A stretch of DNA of 36,149 bases from Didymodactylos carnosus (lineage: Eukaryota > Rotifera > Eurotatoria > Philodinida > Philodinidae), in contig CAJNOQ010001093.1 in the NCBI GenBank assembly GCA_905250885.1, positions 1 through 36,149 of the forward strand, given 5' to 3'. Shown here piece by piece: positions 35,228 to 36,149 of this stretch. Every line of letters starts with the position of its first letter. Position 1 is the first letter of the stretch. A program made the translations under genes and the position numbers. The notes beneath the pieces were generated by a model. That model saw nothing but the letters and a program-made list of their open reading frames with translations, did not search any database and had not been told where the DNA came from.

Positions 35228-36012
35228 CTAAAAATAAATGAATATCATTATCGGAAATCATTTTTGATCATAGGAGTTTTCAGTTTTTATGCACTCTCAT
35301 ATTGGATGATAGATAAACAATTATTGTACGAATAGAAGATTTTTTATCAATTAACGTGGAAATACGTCACTGATTATATTAGCCCTAAAAACAACTAACA
35401 CTCAATCTTTGAAACTTTCTTAAAAGCTTTTTAAAAAAAAGTAATTCATCAATTATCAAATCGAAGATATAATTCATGACTTCTGATATCTCCTTTATTC
35501 TTTTCACTCAAAAAACGAAAAAAAGATCAAAATAGTATTATTATACAAAAAAAAAAGATAGTTTATAACAAATATCTCACTATCGTTTTTGACAGTTTTT
35601 TTATTATATCAATTTTGCTGTTGAATGATCTATTATTCCTATTATTCGTCTGAAAACTATCATAACTGAACTTAATGTTTTAGAACTTGTCCATATCTAT
35701 TTTTTAATAATAATCACTTTGTTAGGGAAACGTGTTGAAAAATATGTATATAAATGTAGTATCGATAATTATAAAAGATGAAGAGCGTAAAAAGACTACA
35801 CACACAACTAAAATCATTAATTTTATTTCCTTGATTGGTTAAAATAGGCAGATTTCTAATCATAGTCAAATGGTATAAAATAAATTAAAACAAAGACTTT
35901 CAACATTCATCATTTTGTTTACAAAGATAAAATCTGAAATATTTTTACATTTAATAATCATATAATCACATAAGTTTTTTTCTTTTTTTAACGAATACAA
36001 AACGGACATATA

Positions 36013-36035
36013 CGGGACCAACGTTTTTGGTCCCG
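36013..36035. repeat. GGGACC hairpin
   Basis: CGGGACCAA and TTGGTCCCG form a perfect 9-bp stem around a 5-nt loop. A related motif occurs at 796-823. The rest of 35228-36012 is AT-rich with no HPF1 exon recognised. Confidence 0.6.
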
Positions 36036-36057
36036 GTCTCATGAAGAAAAAAATTTT

Positions 36058-36149
36058 GATCCCGGAAGTGAGCGCTAACAGAAAAACATTAGCTTCTCTC
36101 AAGTGCTGCTGAAAGGGAATGTAAAAAATAGGGAAATACTAAATCTTCA
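36058..36149 (-). mobile_element. Partial copy of the interior of the hAT-like element, cut by the window end
   Basis: This is the reverse complement of 30946-31036 with only a few differences, near identity over about 85 nt (for example AGCGCTAACAGAAAAACATT). Similarity stops at 36058 and runs off the right edge. It is either a truncated copy of the element at 30605-31206 or a separate repeat nested in both. Confidence 0.8.

Overview
The window looks like a compact, AT-rich metazoan nuclear genome. It has spliced protein genes with many short GT-AG introns (often 50-70 nt), animal gene families (Sox, UBA3, TGS1, a syntaxin-6-type SNARE, HPF1, a 14-3-3 relative and a PH-SH3 adaptor), and many short non-autonomous DNA transposons. 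The base composition, intron style and family divergence suggest a bdelloid rotifer. That assignment is inference; the sequence alone does not prove the taxon. Exons were assigned by eye from splice sites, reading phase and recognisable protein motifs.

Left third (1-10.5 kb). A decayed integrase-type transposon tail (about 90-575) is followed by a dispersed repeat (831-1010). A minus-strand PH-SH3 adaptor of about 350 residues, similar in layout to SKAP1/2, runs from 6599 down to 1350. Its introns hold a hAT-type MITE, a 906-bp TA-flanked fold-back element, a second nested fold-back, and a local duplication that copied 138 nt of one coding exon together with a usable donor and a new in-frame acceptor. 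UBA3, the catalytic subunit of the NEDD8-activating enzyme, follows on the plus strand (8059-10317, 13 coding exons, 460 aa).

Middle (10.8-19.7 kb, all plus strand). A single-exon syntaxin-6/10-like Qc-SNARE (10836-11714) carries His where the zero-layer Gln is expected. TGS1, the cap trimethylguanosine synthase, covers 12156-15107 (12 coding exons, 600 aa), with another hAT MITE in intron 3. A 10-exon, 434-aa protein (16885-19640) is built from three tandem modules of 83-84 residues. Each module has the same six-ligand pattern CxC-x(13,14)-H-x6-C-x11-H-x4-H, and a Gln-rich tail follows. I do not recognise this domain, and it is the best candidate here for something undescribed.

Right (21.8-36.1 kb). 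Two tandem Sox genes lie on the minus strand (23977-21772 and 27524-25899). They share a pre-HMG motif and C-terminal motifs, have Phe in place of the Trp of the Sox signature, and differ reciprocally in two intron positions. Next is a gene-poor stretch with an unidentified ORF and repeat copy, a 602-bp hAT-like element with 8-bp target duplications, and a very long near-perfect hairpin (31392-31866). A short, divergent 14-3-3-like gene lies at 32182-32856. The C-terminal two-thirds of HPF1 (35227-34393, minus) follows; its N-terminal exons are not visible before the window ends in another repeat copy.

The genes do not form a pathway. They are independent housekeeping and regulatory genes separated by transposon debris.
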